DNA of 64,000 bases from Scilla litardierei (taxonomy: Eukaryota > Streptophyta > Magnoliopsida > Asparagales > Asparagaceae), in NCBI GenBank assembly GCA_030789695.1, contig CM061132.1, positions 159,446,817-159,510,816 of the forward strand. Direction: 5' to 3'. This document shows positions 10,572-21,389 of this stretch, one piece after another. The translations under genes and the position numbers were made by a program. Each line of letters starts with the position of its first letter. Position 1 is the first letter of the stretch. Below the pieces are notes generated by a model. It was not told the origin of the DNA. It made no database searches and saw only the letters and a program-made list of their open reading frames with translations.

Positions 10572-12812
10572 ATGTCTGCCAACGACAACAAGACCGTGCG
10601 TCCACCTTCCAACTATGACACCTTCAGGAACCGTGAAGGAGCATCTTCCGTGATGGAAGGACATTCCTCTACGAGGCCTCCATTCTTCAACGGTACCAAC
10701 TACGGGTACTGGAAGTGTCGGATGGAAACCTTCCTCCGAAGTGCATCTTTATGGAGAACTACAATGAAGGAGTATATTGAACCCGAAGAAGAAGATTTTG
10801 AGAAATGGACTACCGCGGAGGTCGCCGCGGAGGTAAGCAATGCCAAGGCAATGAACGCCTTGCAATGTGCATTGGAGCCCGAGGATTTCAATAAGATATG
10901 CACATGTAAGAGTGCATATCAAATTTGGAACTCCCTCCTCATTCTACACGAAGGGACGAGTAGGGTAAGAGACTCTAAACTCGTAGTCGTAACCAAAGAT
11001 TACGAAATGTTTCATATGCAACAGGGCGAGAAGATGAAAGAATATTACGCTCGTTTCGTTGATATAATAAACGAGTTAGAGGCCCTCGGCAAGATCTACA
11101 CTCAAAAGGAGAAGTGCTTAAAGCTTATTGAAGGACTTCCCTCTTCTTGGGAAAAACGTACCTTCGCCATCGAGGAAGGTAATGACATGGACAAATATAC
11201 CGTAGTTCAACTAATGGGTACTTTGATGTCATATGAGGTACGCAAAGATAGCAAGTTGAAGCTACAAGAAAAGATGAAGTCATATTTGAACCTAGATGCG
11301 CCTAAGAAAAAGGCGATTGCATTCAAGGCGGCTTCATCCACCTCTACCGATGATGAGAACTCGGAAGAAGAAATGGACATGGAATCCATTGCACTCATGG
11401 CAAAGAAGTTCAATCGCTTCTTCCGAAAGGGTAACTTCAAACACAAATCTAAGTTTACATCTACTAACGCCTCTCCACCTTTGTGCTTTAAATGCAATAA
11501 GCCAGGACACATCAAAGCGGATTGTCCTCAAAACAAGCAAAAGGAGAAGTGGAAGGCGCCAAAGTATGACAAGTCCAAGAAGTACACGAAAGGAAACAAG
11601 AAGGGACTTGTCGGAGCTACCTTCACCGACTCTGAGGATTCCTCAAGCGGAGAGTCGGACGATGAGCACGTGGAGCAAGCACACATGTGTTTCATGGCAA
11701 GAGAGGAGCACGGTCAAGGATCCTCCTCTTCCGATGATAGTGATGAAGAAAGCGATGAGGTAACGATGGATGATCTTAGGGATGCTAACACTCAACTTTG
11801 GTCAAAATATACTAAGTTAGTAAATAGATATACTAAGGTAAAAGATGACCTAGCTAGCATTCAAACATCGCCTAAGACTATCATCACCAACAACGACACC
11901 GTTGTTGAAGAGTTAAGAAATGAGATAGTAAATCTCAAATCTAAACTTGAACATGTTAGCATTGAGGATGCGGAAGAACATGAGATAGCGGATTTAACTT
12001 CTCAAAACTCGACTTTGAGTATTGAGAACGAGAATCTTAAATCTCGTGTTTATGTGCTCACTTCGCAAATATCCACTTTGGATACTTCCTTGCGTTCTCT
12101 CAAAGAGAAATATGAGGACACATTGGGCCGAATCAACAAATTCAACAAGGGTAAAGGCCATTTGGATAATATCCTAAAAGATTTACTTCCGGCCAAGCAC
12201 CACATTGGCTTGGGGTATATGATGGGAAATTCTTCCAAGTCGGTCACTACCTTTGTTAGGCCAACTTCCGAAGCCTCAACGAGTGGGAGAAAACACTCTA
12301 TTGGTAGTTCATCTACCAATGGTGCTTCCACCTCGTCCACACCCTCTTTCGGAAAAAAACCCACATTGGGTGGACCTCCAAAGAAGGGGCATGCTTATAT
12401 GTACACCAATTCCATGCCACGTAGGAACACACGTCCTACTCCACCATCTCACACTTATGATGATTTTTATGCAACACATTCTCGGGCACGTGCACACCAA
12501 GTGAGACACCCTCACGCACGTGTTCCCACACATGCATATGTACACCCACCTCATCATATGAATAATTCTCGTCGTGCACCATTCCATCATGTCCCGTATG
12601 CCTATCCACAACATGCATCACGTAGAAATCAACGTCGCATGCATGCACCCAATAGGATGATGGCTCCCAAAGTTTTCACGATTTGGAGCCCAAAGGACAC
12701 AAGCATGGACGAAAAACAAATATATATGAATGCTTATTTTTCGGATGTTGTGCATAGTAAGAATTATGTGAGGAAGTCTAAGTCCACTTGGACTTGGCTT
12801 CCAAAGGTCTAA
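10572..12812 (+). CDS. gag: Gag of E (746 aa)
   Basis: Capsid/nucleocapsid polyprotein that packages element RNA in cytoplasmic particles. It starts at the first ATG after the primer site. Residues about 30-230 resemble the UBN2/retrotrans_gag family (PPFFNGTNYGYWKCRME, then a predicted-helical part). An acidic region is followed by a CX2CX4HX4C zinc knuckle at C305-C308-H313-C318 (CFKCNKPGHIKADC). Residues about 415-540 are rich in Asn/Leu/Glu/Ser heptads typical of coiled coil and end in FNKGKGHLDNIL, a pattern I associate with SIRE Gag. Residues about 627-695 are rich in His and Arg (13 His). The frame ends at TAA 12810-12812; pol continues in the same frame after a 60-nt gap. Confidence 0.93.
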   Translation: MSANDNKTVRPPSNYDTFRNREGASSVMEGHSSTRPPFFNGTNYGYWKCRMETFLRSASLWRTTMKEYIEPEEEDFEKWTTAEVAAEVSNAKAMNALQCALEPEDFNKICTCKSAYQIWNSLLILHEGTSRVRDSKLVVVTKDYEMFHMQQGEKMKEYYARFVDIINELEALGKIYTQKEKCLKLIEGLPSSWEKRTFAIEEGNDMDKYTVVQLMGTLMSYEVRKDSKLKLQEKMKSYLNLDAPKKKAIAFKAASSTSTDDENSEEEMDMESIALMAKKFNRFFRKGNFKHKSKFTSTNASPPLCFKCNKPGHIKADCPQNKQKEKWKAPKYDKSKKYTKGNKKGLVGATFTDSEDSSSGESDDEHVEQAHMCFMAREEHGQGSSSSDDSDEESDEVTMDDLRDANTQLWSKYTKLVNRYTKVKDDLASIQTSPKTIITNNDTVVEELRNEIVNLKSKLEHVSIEDAEEHEIADLTSQNSTLSIENENLKSRVYVLTSQISTLDTSLRSLKEKYEDTLGRINKFNKGKGHLDNILKDLLPAKHHIGLGYMMGNSSKSVTTFVRPTSEASTSGRKHSIGSSSTNGASTSSTPSFGKKPTLGGPPKKGHAYMYTNSMPRRNTRPTPPSHTYDDFYATHSRARAHQVRHPHARVPTHAYVHPPHHMNNSRRAPFHHVPYAYPQHASRRNQRRMHAPNRMMAPKVFTIWSPKDTSMDEKQIYMNAYFSDVVHSKNYVRKSKSTWTWLPKV

Positions 12813-12866
12813 TCCCTTGGACCCAATGACCTTGGGTACCATGATATGAAACTTATCTATCTTTAG
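12807..12866 (+). other. Gag-pol gap with two in-frame stops: possible 60-nt intron or readthrough zone
   Basis: The segment starts GTCTAA and ends TCTTTAG. It holds both in-frame stops between gag and pol (TAA 12810-12812, TAG 12864-12866) and its length is a multiple of three. Its ends fit GT...AG, and the base triplets on both sides are GGT, as in a direct repeat. SIRE elements are known to separate gag and pol by an in-frame stop, so suppression of stops is the main alternative. 60 nt is short for a plant intron. Confidence 0.45.
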
Positions 12867-15800
12867 GTACTCAAGGAAAAGAAAAAGAAAAGGAGCAACA
12901 AATTTAAATTTAGCTCCAAAGGGAATTGGATACTCGATAGCGGGTGCTCCAAACACATGACGGGTGACGCTCGATTGCTCTCCGGAGTGGTTCCCATTGT
13001 GAATGGAAACCGCGTCGTATTTGGAGGCAACGAGAGCGGAACCATCATAGGTGTTGGTAATGTCGGTAACCCTTCTAAACCATTAATTAGTGATGTGTAT
13101 CTTGTTAGTGGTTTAAATCATAATCTTATTTCAATAAGTCAACTTTGTGACAAAGGTTACAAAGTTAGCTTTGCGAAAGGATTGTGTCATATTTTAAGAA
13201 AGGATAATGAAAAATTATTATTTTCCGGAACTCGTCGTAAAGACATTTATATTTTGGATCTTCCTAAGTCATATGAACAATGTCTCGTTGCCAACACAAG
13301 TGAACAACACTTATGGCATCGACGCTTTGGACATGTGAACTTTGGAACACTATATAAGCTTTCAAAATTGAATTCTATTAAAGGTTTTCCGAAGCTTGTT
13401 TTTGAAAAGAAAAGTTTTTGTGATTGTTGTCAACGCGGCAAGCTTCCTAAATCTTCATTTAAACCTAAGAAAAGCATCTCTACAAAACGGCCACTAGAGC
13501 TATTACATCTAGATTTATTTGGGCCAACTAGAGTAGCTTCCTTAGGAAATGCAAGGTATGGACTTGTCATCGTAGATGACTATTCAAGATTTACTTGGGT
13601 ATTTTTCTTGTGCAATAAAAATGAAGCTTTTGAAAACTTCACAATTTTTGTTAAGAAAGTACAAAATCTCTTAGGAAACACCATTGTCACTATTCGTAGT
13701 GATCATGGAGGTGAATTTGAGAATGAGTCTTTTGAGACATTTTGTGATGAAGTTGGTATTACTCACACCTTCTCTTTCCCTCGTGCACCGCCTCAAAATG
13801 GTGTAGTTGAGAGAAAGAATAGGACGCTAGTGGAGTGTGCTCGCACTATGCTTGATGATAGCCAACTTGGCCATCAATTTTGGGCGGAAGCGGTACACAC
13901 CGCTTGCTATGTGTTTAATAGAATACTTTTGAGGCCCGGCACTAAACAAACTTGTTATGAATTGTTGTTTGGTAGGTTGCCTCAAGTTAAACATTTTCGT
14001 GTTTTTGGTTCGAAATGTTTTATTAAGAACACATATGGTAGTTTGGACAAATTCGATCCGAGATCCGATGAGGGGATTTTTGTGGGATATTCTTCGCGTA
14101 GCAAAGCCTACCGGATATTCAACAAACGAACCTCGACGATCGAGGAGTCGCTTCATGTCTCATTTAATGAAGGATTTGTTCCAACTAGAATTTCAAATGA
14201 TAATGATTCTATGGATGTTTTATGTGATTCATTTGATAATTCTAAGTCTATTGATTCTATTGAGACTAACCCGACTAATGAAGTTGTTGAGAATGTTCCA
14301 AGTGATCAAGGTATTCCCAAGCGACTTCATGTCATTCGCGACCATCCCCATGAGCAAGTAATTGGCAATATTCAAGATAGTGTCAAGACAAGATCACAAG
14401 TTCACCACTTCGCCAATTGTGCCTTTGCCTCATCGATAGAGCCAAAGAATATAGTTGAAGCATGCGAAGATAGTGCTTGGATACTTGCCATGGAGGAGGA
14501 GCTCATTCAATTCGAGAGGAATGAAGTGTGGGAGCTTGTTCCATTGCCTTCGAAGAACCACACCGTCATAGGGACAAAGTGGATTTTCAAGAACAAAACC
14601 GACGAAAACCAAGTCATCGTCCGGAACAAAGCTCGGTTAGTAGCTCAAGGCTATCGACAAGAGGAAGGTATTGATTTCGAAGAATCCTTCGCTCCGGTAG
14701 CTAGATTAGAATCAATTAGATTACTTTTGTCTTTTGCATGCCATAAGAATTTTAAATTATTTCAAATGGATGTTAAAAGTGCTTTTTTAAACGGAGATGT
14801 CGTTGAGGAAGTTTACGTTTCTCAACCTCCGGGCTTCATAAATGAAAAATTTCCAAATCACGTTTTTAAACTAAAGAAAGCTCTTTATGGTTTGAGACAA
14901 GCTCCTCGAGCTTGGTATGATCGCCTAAAGAATTTTCTTTTGGATTTGAATTTTAAAATGGGCGAAGCCGATTCAACTCTTTTTGTTAAGCATGCGAATA
15001 ATGATATTTTATTAGTACAAATTTATGTTGATGATATCATTTTCGGTGCTACTAACTTCACTCTTTGCGAAGAGTTTTCTAATGTTATGAAGGAACAATT
15101 TGAGATGAGCCACATGGGCGAACTCAAATATTTCTTAGGACTCCAAATTCGCCAAATGAACGATGCAATCTTCATCCACCAAACGAAGTACACGGTGGAG
15201 TTGCTAAAGCGATTTGGAATGGAGAATGCCTCTGGGAAAAAGACTCCAATGAGCACGACTACGCATCTTGACAAGGATACGGGCGGTAAGGATGTAGACA
15301 TTCGTTTATATCGAGGTATGATTGGTAGTTTGCTTTATCTTACCGCAAGTAGGCCCGATATTATGTTTGCCGTATGTATATGTGCTCGTTATCAGTCTCA
15401 ACCTAAGGAGTCTCACTTAGTAGCGGTAAAGCGTATTTTTCGCTATCTAAGTTACACTTTAGCTTTTGGATTACATTATCCGAGATCTAGCTCATATGAG
15501 TTAATCTCATATAGTGATGCCGATTATGCGGGATGCAAATCCGACAGGAAAAGTACTAGTGGCACTTGCCATTTTATAGGAAATTCTCTTGTCTCTTGGT
15601 TTTCCAAGAAGCAAAATTCCGTATCACTTTCAACCACCGAGGCGGAATATATTGCCGCCGGTGCCGCGTGTGCTCAAGTTCTTTGGATGAGACACACACT
15701 TAAAGACTTTGGTATAAATTGTGATACTTGCCCTATCATGGTTGACAACCAAAGTGCAATATGTCTTTCCAAGAACCCGGTACATCATTCCCGTTCGAAA

Positions 15801-15974
15801 CACATAGATGTCCGCCACCACTTTTTAGATGACCATGTTGCTAAAAAGGACATCATTCTAGTGTACGTTGAAACCCAAAAGCAAATCGCCGATATTTTCA
15901 CGAAACCCCTAAAGGAGGACTCCTTTGTGCGGTTGCGTCGAGAATTGGGGATTATGGGTGAATCCGAAATATAG
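12867..15974 (+). CDS. pol: Pol of E: protease, integrase, reverse transcriptase, RNase H
   Basis: Open from the codon after the TAG at 12864-12866. There is no start ATG before the protease; the first ATG (12957) is inside it, so it is expressed with gag. Protease: [12 protein letters not shown] with Asp at 12936. Numbering from the 12957 Met: pre-integrase HRRFGH at about 119; integrase D186, D249, E285 (35 residues between D249 and E285, the DD35E spacing); RT with [11 protein letters not shown] and YVDD at 690-693; RNase H with [18 protein letters not shown] and the final DIFTKPL. Frame is intact to TAG. It makes cDNA from the E transcript and integrates it. Order and motifs are those of SIRE/Maximus copia. 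Confidence 0.95.
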   Translation, partial: VLKEKKKKRSNKFKFSSKGNWILDSGCSKHMTGDARLLSGVVPIVNGNRVVFGGNESGTIIGVGNVGNPSKPLISDVYLVSGLNHNLISISQLCDKGYKVSFAKGLCHILRKDNEKLLFSGTRRKDIYILDLPKSYEQCLVANTSEQHLWHRRFGHVNFGTLYKLSKLNSIKGFPKLVFEKKSFCDCCQRGKLPKSSFKPKKSISTKRPLELLHLDLFGPTRVASLGNARYGLVIVDDYSRFTWVFFLCNKNEAFENFTIFVKKVQNLLGNTIVTIRSDHGGEFENESFETFCDEVGITHTFSFPRAPPQNGVVERKNRTLVECARTMLDDSQLGHQFWAEAVHTACYVFNRILLRPGTKQTCYELLFGRLPQVKHFRVFGSKCFIKNTYGSLDKFDPRSDEGIFVGYSSRSKAYRIFNKRTSTIEESLHVSFNEGFVPTRISNDNDSMDVLCDSFDNSKSIDSIETNPTNEVVENVPSDQGIPKRLHVIRDHPHEQVIGNIQDSVKTRSQVHHFANCAFASSIEPKNIVEACEDSAWILAMEEELIQFERNEVWELVPLPSKNHTVIGTKWIFKNKTDENQVIVRNKARLVAQGYRQEEGIDFEESFAPVARLESIRLLLSFACHKNFKLFQMDVKSAFLNGDVVEEVYVSQPPGFINEKFPNHVFKLKKALYGLRQAPRAWYDRLKNFLLDLNFKMGEADSTLFVKHANNDILLVQIYVDDIIFGATNFTLCEEFSNVMKEQFEMSHMGELKYFLGLQIRQMNDAIFIHQTKYTVELLKRFGMENASGKKTPMSTTTHLDKDTGGKDVDIRLYRGMIGSLLYLTASRPDIMFAVCICARYQSQPKESHLVAVKRIFRYLSYTLAFGLHYPRSSSYELISYSDADYAGCKSDRKSTSGTCHFIGNSLVSWFSKKQNSVSLSTTEAEYIAAGAACAQVLWMRHTLKDFGINCDTCPIMVDNQSAICLSKNPVHHSRSKHIDVRHHFLDDHVAKKDIILVYVETQKQIADIFTKPLKEDSFVRLRRELGIMGESEI

Positions 15975-16750
15975 GATTCATGTTTCATTCAATAATTTTG
16001 CATGCTATTATTCTTGACAATATCTCATTCATGCTAGAATTATTGGATTTTTCGAGAATTTTAAGTGTTATCTTAATTTTTCGTTCGATTTGTGCGTAAT
16101 CGTCAAATTTCTGTTTTTCGATGTTTAATGGGGTAGTTTAGATGTCTATTGAGAGTTTTGAGATTTTTCGTCCAAGCGTATTATGGAGAGAACTTAATTT
16201 TCAAGTTTTTGACTCTTTAGTCGGTTCATGTTCAGTGACCGACCGACTAGATTGAGATCTAGTCGGTCAGTAATCGAACGCAGACCGACTAAATCTTGTC
16301 AGTCTTCTTGGATTCAGCCACTGTTTGCACCTAGTCGGTTCAAGCTCATTTACCGACCGACTAGTTTGTGAACTAGTCGGTCAGTGCTTGAACTGTGACC
16401 GACTAGTTGTGCCAGGGGCTGTTTGGTCATTTGGGAAATCGACCGACTTAAACTCAGTTTAGTCGATCGATTTCCATTCTAATCGATCGAAAACTCAGTT
16501 CACTCCGCTCAAAACCCCGACCCTTCCCCTTCCGATCAACTTCCGGCCTCTTTCCGATCATCTCCGCCGTCGCCGGCCGTCGTTCTTCCTCCTAGGGTAA
16601 ACCTACCTCCTCCCTCTCCTATCTAGGGTTTCGTTTTCAGCTCTAGGGTTAGGTTTCTCTGCCTAGGGTTCTAAAGTTCTTCCTCTAGGGTTTCGGATTT
16701 CTAGGGTTGTGCTAGGATTCGTTGATTTGATCTCGTGTCTTGCTTCGACT
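15975..16750 (+). promoter_or_regulatory. Spacer between pol and env-like ORF of E, with LTR-type array and CTAGGGTT cluster
   Basis: 16218-16407 repeats the TAGTCGGTC/GACCGACTA array of the E and F LTRs, with decayed copies to about 16490. It also carries the non-palindromic spacer TTGGATTCAGCCACT, found in the F LTR array (8526-8540, reverse complement). A C- and T-rich, CCGCCGTCGCCGG-containing stretch follows (16500-16600), then six to seven CTAGGGTT copies (about 16594-16713). No clear TATA box is visible. I infer a promoter and leader for the downstream ORF. 15975-16217 shows nothing notable. Confidence 0.6.
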
Positions 16751-18439
16751 ATGGCAAGAACACGCATTCCGATCCCTTCCTCTAACCCCTCTCCGATGAC
16801 CGTTGATCCAACCTCTTCGGATCCCGAGCATCCAACCCCTACGAAGCGTAGAGCCAAGACCACCCATCCTTCGTCGTCTTCGCCTCCTCTCAAGAAGAAG
16901 AGGACGACGACCGCTAAGCATAGAGGTCAACCCAAACCCAAACCTAAGCCAAAGGCCAAATCTCTTGCCTCTCCTTCTTCGTTCCATACTCCTACCGATT
17001 CCGATACGGAGTATAATCCCGAGACCGAGACTCATAGGGAACCCTCTCCTCCTATTCATCCCGAGTCTAGCACCCACCCTCGTACGTCTTCTCGAAAGCC
17101 TAAGGGAAAGGCTCCGATGCCGGTGGGCGGTGTCGATATTTCCTTATGTCGCGATGACCCTTTGTGTCTTGCGGCATATAATCGTATCGAACATTGTCCG
17201 CTGCTTCTGGAGCATTTCGTCCAGTTCAGCGACTTCATAGGGCTAGCTGATCTTCTGTCGTCGTCGGGTCTTCTCGATTACCTTCGATTTGACCCGAAGG
17301 CGAATCCTCGCCCCTATCCTAGATTAGTGAAGCTTTTCTATGCCAATAGGATCCGGGGTCAGTACGATCAGACCCACTCTATTGAGACGACCGTTTTGGG
17401 GACTCCTATAGTCCTCACTGCGGAAATCTTAGGAGAGATTCTGGGTATCTCTTCGGCTGGCCTTCTTCCTTCTGATATCTCGGTAGATGATATTTCCTCT
17501 CTTGACCAGACCATCCTATCAGAGATTTTCCATCAGATTCCTCCTGCTATGATTGGCGTGCCCTCTAAATCTTTTAAGCCAAATGCTTGGGTCCTTAATT
17601 TGATTCTGAAGTCGTGCTTGCTTCCCAAGTACGGCTCCTCATCTTTGCCATCCCAGCCATTTTTGAAGCTTATCTATGCGATCTTCATGGGGAGCTCGAT
17701 TAATTGGGCTCGAATTATACTCGACAAGATTGATTCTTTCGAGTGTATTCGAAAGTCCAATAAATCGGCTCATATTCCTTTTCCTTGCATGTTGACCCTC
17801 GTGTTTCGTCACTTTCGTGTCACATTGCCTCGTGACGATGAGCGTCCCCTCGGTCCTCCGCTGAATGCGACGGCCGTCAAGAAATCTCTTGCGGCGCTTC
17901 GTCACGTTCAGAGGACGACTCCTTCAGCGTCTGTCCCTGCCTCTGCCACTGCCTCTGCTTCTCCCGTTGCCACCCTTGATGACGTCGTCCGGATACTTCT
18001 TCGTCACGAGTCCCGCTTGGCTCGTACCGAGGAGGTGGTCTGCCGTATGGCACATCAGATGGGTGTTGAGCTTCCTCCTTCCGTGTCTGCGGGAGAGGAG
18101 ATGGATGAGATGGATGAGGAGGACGTTGAGGAGATCTGTCGTGCTTCGACTCGTGCCCCCAAGGGCACTTCTGCTGCTGCTGGTACTTCCACTTCTGCTC
18201 CTGGAGTTGCCACCTCTTCCGGTGTTCCAGAGCCATCTGCTGCTGATCCAGTTTCCGAGCCTGCTCATGTATCTGCTGCTGCTTCTGTCGAGACTCCTGC
18301 TGCTGTTGAGCCTGTTGCTGAGATCTCGACTCCTGCCCCGACGATTCCATTTGTTGAGACACCTCTGCTCCCTGCAGATCCTGAGTCCACTCCGTCGACT
18401 GGACCCACGGACGCTGCAGATCCTGCCTCCTCCTCGTGA
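16751..18439 (+). CDS. Env-like third ORF of E (562 aa)
   Basis: SIRE elements carry an extra ORF after pol, called envelope-like by position. ATG 16751 (MARTRIPIPSS) is the first good start; an upstream GTG at 16709 lies in the leader. Residues 1-120 are rich in Ser/Pro/Lys, with a KKKR-type basic patch. Residues about 125-365 form a folded-looking domain (LLSSSGLLDYLRF, RLVKLFYANRI, TVLGTPIVLTAEILGEILGI) resembling the plant transposon protein domain PF20167. The C-terminus is acidic and then Ala/Ser/Pro/Thr-rich. I see no signal peptide and no transmembrane segment, so membrane function is unsupported. The ORF is intact. F carries a homologue. Confidence 0.85.
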   Translation: MARTRIPIPSSNPSPMTVDPTSSDPEHPTPTKRRAKTTHPSSSSPPLKKKRTTTAKHRGQPKPKPKPKAKSLASPSSFHTPTDSDTEYNPETETHREPSPPIHPESSTHPRTSSRKPKGKAPMPVGGVDISLCRDDPLCLAAYNRIEHCPLLLEHFVQFSDFIGLADLLSSSGLLDYLRFDPKANPRPYPRLVKLFYANRIRGQYDQTHSIETTVLGTPIVLTAEILGEILGISSAGLLPSDISVDDISSLDQTILSEIFHQIPPAMIGVPSKSFKPNAWVLNLILKSCLLPKYGSSSLPSQPFLKLIYAIFMGSSINWARIILDKIDSFECIRKSNKSAHIPFPCMLTLVFRHFRVTLPRDDERPLGPPLNATAVKKSLAALRHVQRTTPSASVPASATASASPVATLDDVVRILLRHESRLARTEEVVCRMAHQMGVELPPSVSAGEEMDEMDEEDVEEICRASTRAPKGTSAAAGTSTSAPGVATSSGVPEPSAADPVSEPAHVSAAASVETPAAVEPVAEISTPAPTIPFVETPLLPADPESTPSTGPTDAADPASSS

Positions 18440-19374
18440 TCGTTGTTCCGAGGACTCTCCATATACACTTTGGATGATGTATTCTAGTGAGAGAGTTTTG
18501 GGTTAGGATGGGGTTGAGAGTTGCCTTGTTGTATTGCTTTTGTGCTTTCTGATTGTCGGTGTTGGATTGTATGATATGTTGATGATGATGTATTTCTTTT
18601 TGATGATATGTAGCACTTGATATGATGTATCTCTTATATTCGATGTGATATCTTTTGGATGTACTCATGTTGTCTCTATGTATATATATGTTCATCATCG
18701 ACCACTTTATCTTTTATTCGTCGTGCAAATTTAATATTCGTTGAATATATTTGAAATGTGATATCGAATCGACGCATAAAAAGTTGGTTAAATGGATTTT
18801 ATAGAATTGTTTTCCATGCTCAAAATTAACCAAGAATATTGAATATTGAAGAGTATGTTTCTTTATTCAAGACATGAATAAACATTTGGTATTTTTTTGA
18901 TGATTTTGATTATCGTTGATTTTTATTGATAATGGAAAATTTGACACACCTTGTTTTGATTTCCACATTTTTCCCTTGGTGTCAAGTTGGTCCATTGTCT
19001 TCGTCTACGACTCCCGATGTTGGATTTTACATTTCCTAATTGTTGTCGTTGTATGCCCCCATTTTTGGGATAATGCCAAAGGGGGAGAGATAATGATAAT
19101 AAATAGCGCAAATGAAAAATTTAACTCAATTTCCAAGAATCTAGTTTGATATGTTAGATTCAGGGGGAGTTAAGATACAAATAAGGATTTTCAAAATCCG
19201 ATATTTCAAAAATCAATTCACTTTATTTATCTTACTCGTCTGCTTGATACAATTCATTTATATTCATTTTGGAATTAACGTGTCATCAATGCAGGGGGAG
19301 TAAGTATTTTACATTTGAATTATTATCTTTGATTATTATTTATGTTGGTTTGTCATCACCAAAAAGGGGGAGAA
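18440..19374 (+). other. 3' noncoding region of E with four polypurine-tract-like motifs
   Basis: No gene. Purine runs containing GGGGGAG occur at about 19076-19090, 19161-19170, 19291-19300 and 19361-19374. The last (AAAAAGGGGGAGAA) abuts the 3' LTR and should prime plus-strand DNA. The others are spaced 70-130 bp and keep the same core. F has the corresponding series on the minus strand. Confidence 0.75.
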
Positions 19375-21030
19375 TGTTGAATATTGGACTCTCCGGATTT
19401 GGTTTTGGATGATGAGCAAACATAAATAATTCATGAACTAACAATTTGTGAGCGCAGTATTGGAGATCGTCGCCAATTTCACGAGAATATTCAAAGCGAC
19501 ATCTCAACACTTCCAAAAGCTCGTATTCAAGCCTAAAGCTTCGTTGAAGCTCATGCAACGCTTTGGAAATAATGAAGATTCAATCGAAGCTCTCAAAGAC
19601 CGTTTATTAAGGTTTTATTTATAGTCTTTTAGTTTCGATTGATAGAATGTTAAGCCTTGAGTATATCTTACGTTTCTATCTTCATTTCGCTCATTTCGTA
19701 GCTCTAGGATTCTTGCACAAGTTCACTCTAATTTCCTCGAAGCGTCGCGCTTCGATTCGGACCTTGTTGTGCATGTTAGTTGGTACAAGAACAAGTACTG
19801 ACCGACTAGATGGAGATCTAGTCGGTCGGCCACTGTTCTTGGACCGACTAGTTTCAGTCAGTTAAATCTTTGTTCTTTACTGTTTACAGTTAGTCGGTCT
19901 ACGTTGACTCACCGACCGACTAGTTTGTGAACTAGTCGGTCAGTGATGCTTCTTTGACCGACTAGTTGTGATTTACTGTACATGCCAAATTTCTCCTAAG
20001 CTACTGTTTTCCGTTAGTCGGTCTAAGAACGTTTGATGACCGACTAGTTGACAATCTAGTCGGTCAACTTTTGTTCTTGGACCGACTAAGTCAACTTGCC
20101 TTCAGACTAGTTTTCTAGGTCTGAAATTCTATCTCTTCTCTGATCTGCTCTTAGTCGGTCCATGCTTTGTGACTGACCGACTAGTTGATGAACTAGTCGG
20201 TCAGTGATTGTTCTTTGACCGACTAATTCTCCCAGATTTCTTTCCGTTGGAGATTGACCTAACTTATGTTTTTGGGTTCCTATAAATACGAACCTAGGTC
20301 ATTTCTATCTTCAATAGAGCTGCCATTAAGAGATTCATTGAGCCCTAAAGAGATAGCCATTCTCCCTCAAATCTAAAGCTCTCTTCCTCACAAGAAAGCC
20401 ATTCTCTCTCATTTCTAGATCTAGAGAGAAGCTTGTTCTTGGTGAGCTCTTCAAGCCATTGCTTGATCCAAGTCTCCAACTCTTCCCTAGGCACCCATTG
20501 CTGCTCATTTCCTTGGTGCTAGGGCTTGGTGACTTCATCTTCCTTAAATCCTTCATTCCACCTATTGGGTAAGAAAAACTCAAGGTATAGGATTTTGTGG
20601 TAAGAGTATTTATTTCATTTAAACTCTTTATATTGCTTATTGGCTCTCTCGGTTGTGAGAGAAGTTTGTGATCCCGGGTTGTGGGATTCACTTTGCCATT
20701 GCATGTATGATTTGATCTTGTGAAGGTTTTTCACAAGATATTCATAGTGGAAATCTTGAGTTAGGGTTTCTAACTCAAGTATCCGGAGGGGATCCGGGTG
20801 GTTGGGACGTAGGATCACCGGGAACAAGTCGGGGAGACTTGGGTGGATCCGAACCCATTAACATCGTTTGTTAGCTTTGTTTATTTCTTTGTTGTCAATC
20901 AATTTAAGCTTCCGCAAATTGATTTGGTGGTTGTTTGCAATTTAATTTGGAATTATACGCCTTATTATTTTAAAGTACTATTCACCCCCCCCCCCTCTAG
21001 TACTTGTGCAGTAGCTGGTAGGGCATTACA
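19375..21030 (+). mobile_element. 3' LTR of E
   Basis: TGTTGAATATTGGAC to GGGCATTACA, almost identical to the 5' LTR. Array at 19777-20225, TATAAATA at 20281-20288, and an 11-C run near 20986 against 7 C in the 5' LTR. Followed by the AAAGA duplication. Confidence 0.95.
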
Positions 21031-21035
21031 AAAGA

Positions 21036-21389
21036 TTCTATGGGCTTCTAATAAGATCCTAGCTCTAAGATATGAGCGTAATGAAGATTAAAACCTAAGA
21101 CCTACTCAAGGCTTAACATTCATTGAAAAGAAGCTAGAAGACTATAAATAAAACTTGACGAACCGTCTTCAAACGCTTCATTCCGAATCTTCTTGACTTC
21201 AATAATGGTCCTAGAGCTTCAACGGAGCTTCAAGCACACTATCACGTGCTTTGAGAAGTCTGGAGACGTCGCTTTTGATGTTCATAGAAATTTGGCAACG
21301 ATCTCCATAACTGCGCTCACAAAGAGTTAGTTCACGATATTTATGTTTGTTCATCATCAAAACCAAATCCGGAGAATCAAGACTTAACA
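21036..21389 (-). mobile_element. 3' LTR of F, proximal part
   Basis: On the minus strand this starts TGTTAAGTCTTGATTCTCC at 21389, matching the beginning of the E LTR. It breaks off at the E insertion and continues at 8892. It is preceded (minus strand) by the purine tract CACCAAAAAGGGGGAGAA. Confidence 0.88.

Larger units (their letters stand above)
8893..21030 (+). mobile_element. Complete SIRE-type Ty1/copia retrotransposon E
   Basis: LTRs of 1,652 and 1,656 bp are flanked by the 5-bp duplication AAAGA (8888-8892 and 21031-21035). Order: LTR, initiator-Met primer site, gag, pol in copia order (protease, integrase, RT, RNase H), spacer, env-like ORF, polypurine tract, LTR. The only LTR differences I noticed are two substitutions and a C-run length change (7 versus 11 C near the 3' end), so insertion is recent. 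It sits inside the F LTR of the same family. All three ORFs are open, so it may be competent if the gag-pol stops are bypassed. Confidence 0.96.

Noticed and set aside
16709..16750. GTG at 16709 as start of the env-like ORF of E
   Set aside because: Plant translation starts at AUG; MARTRIP at 16751 is the first ATG of the frame and the preceding residues are leader.
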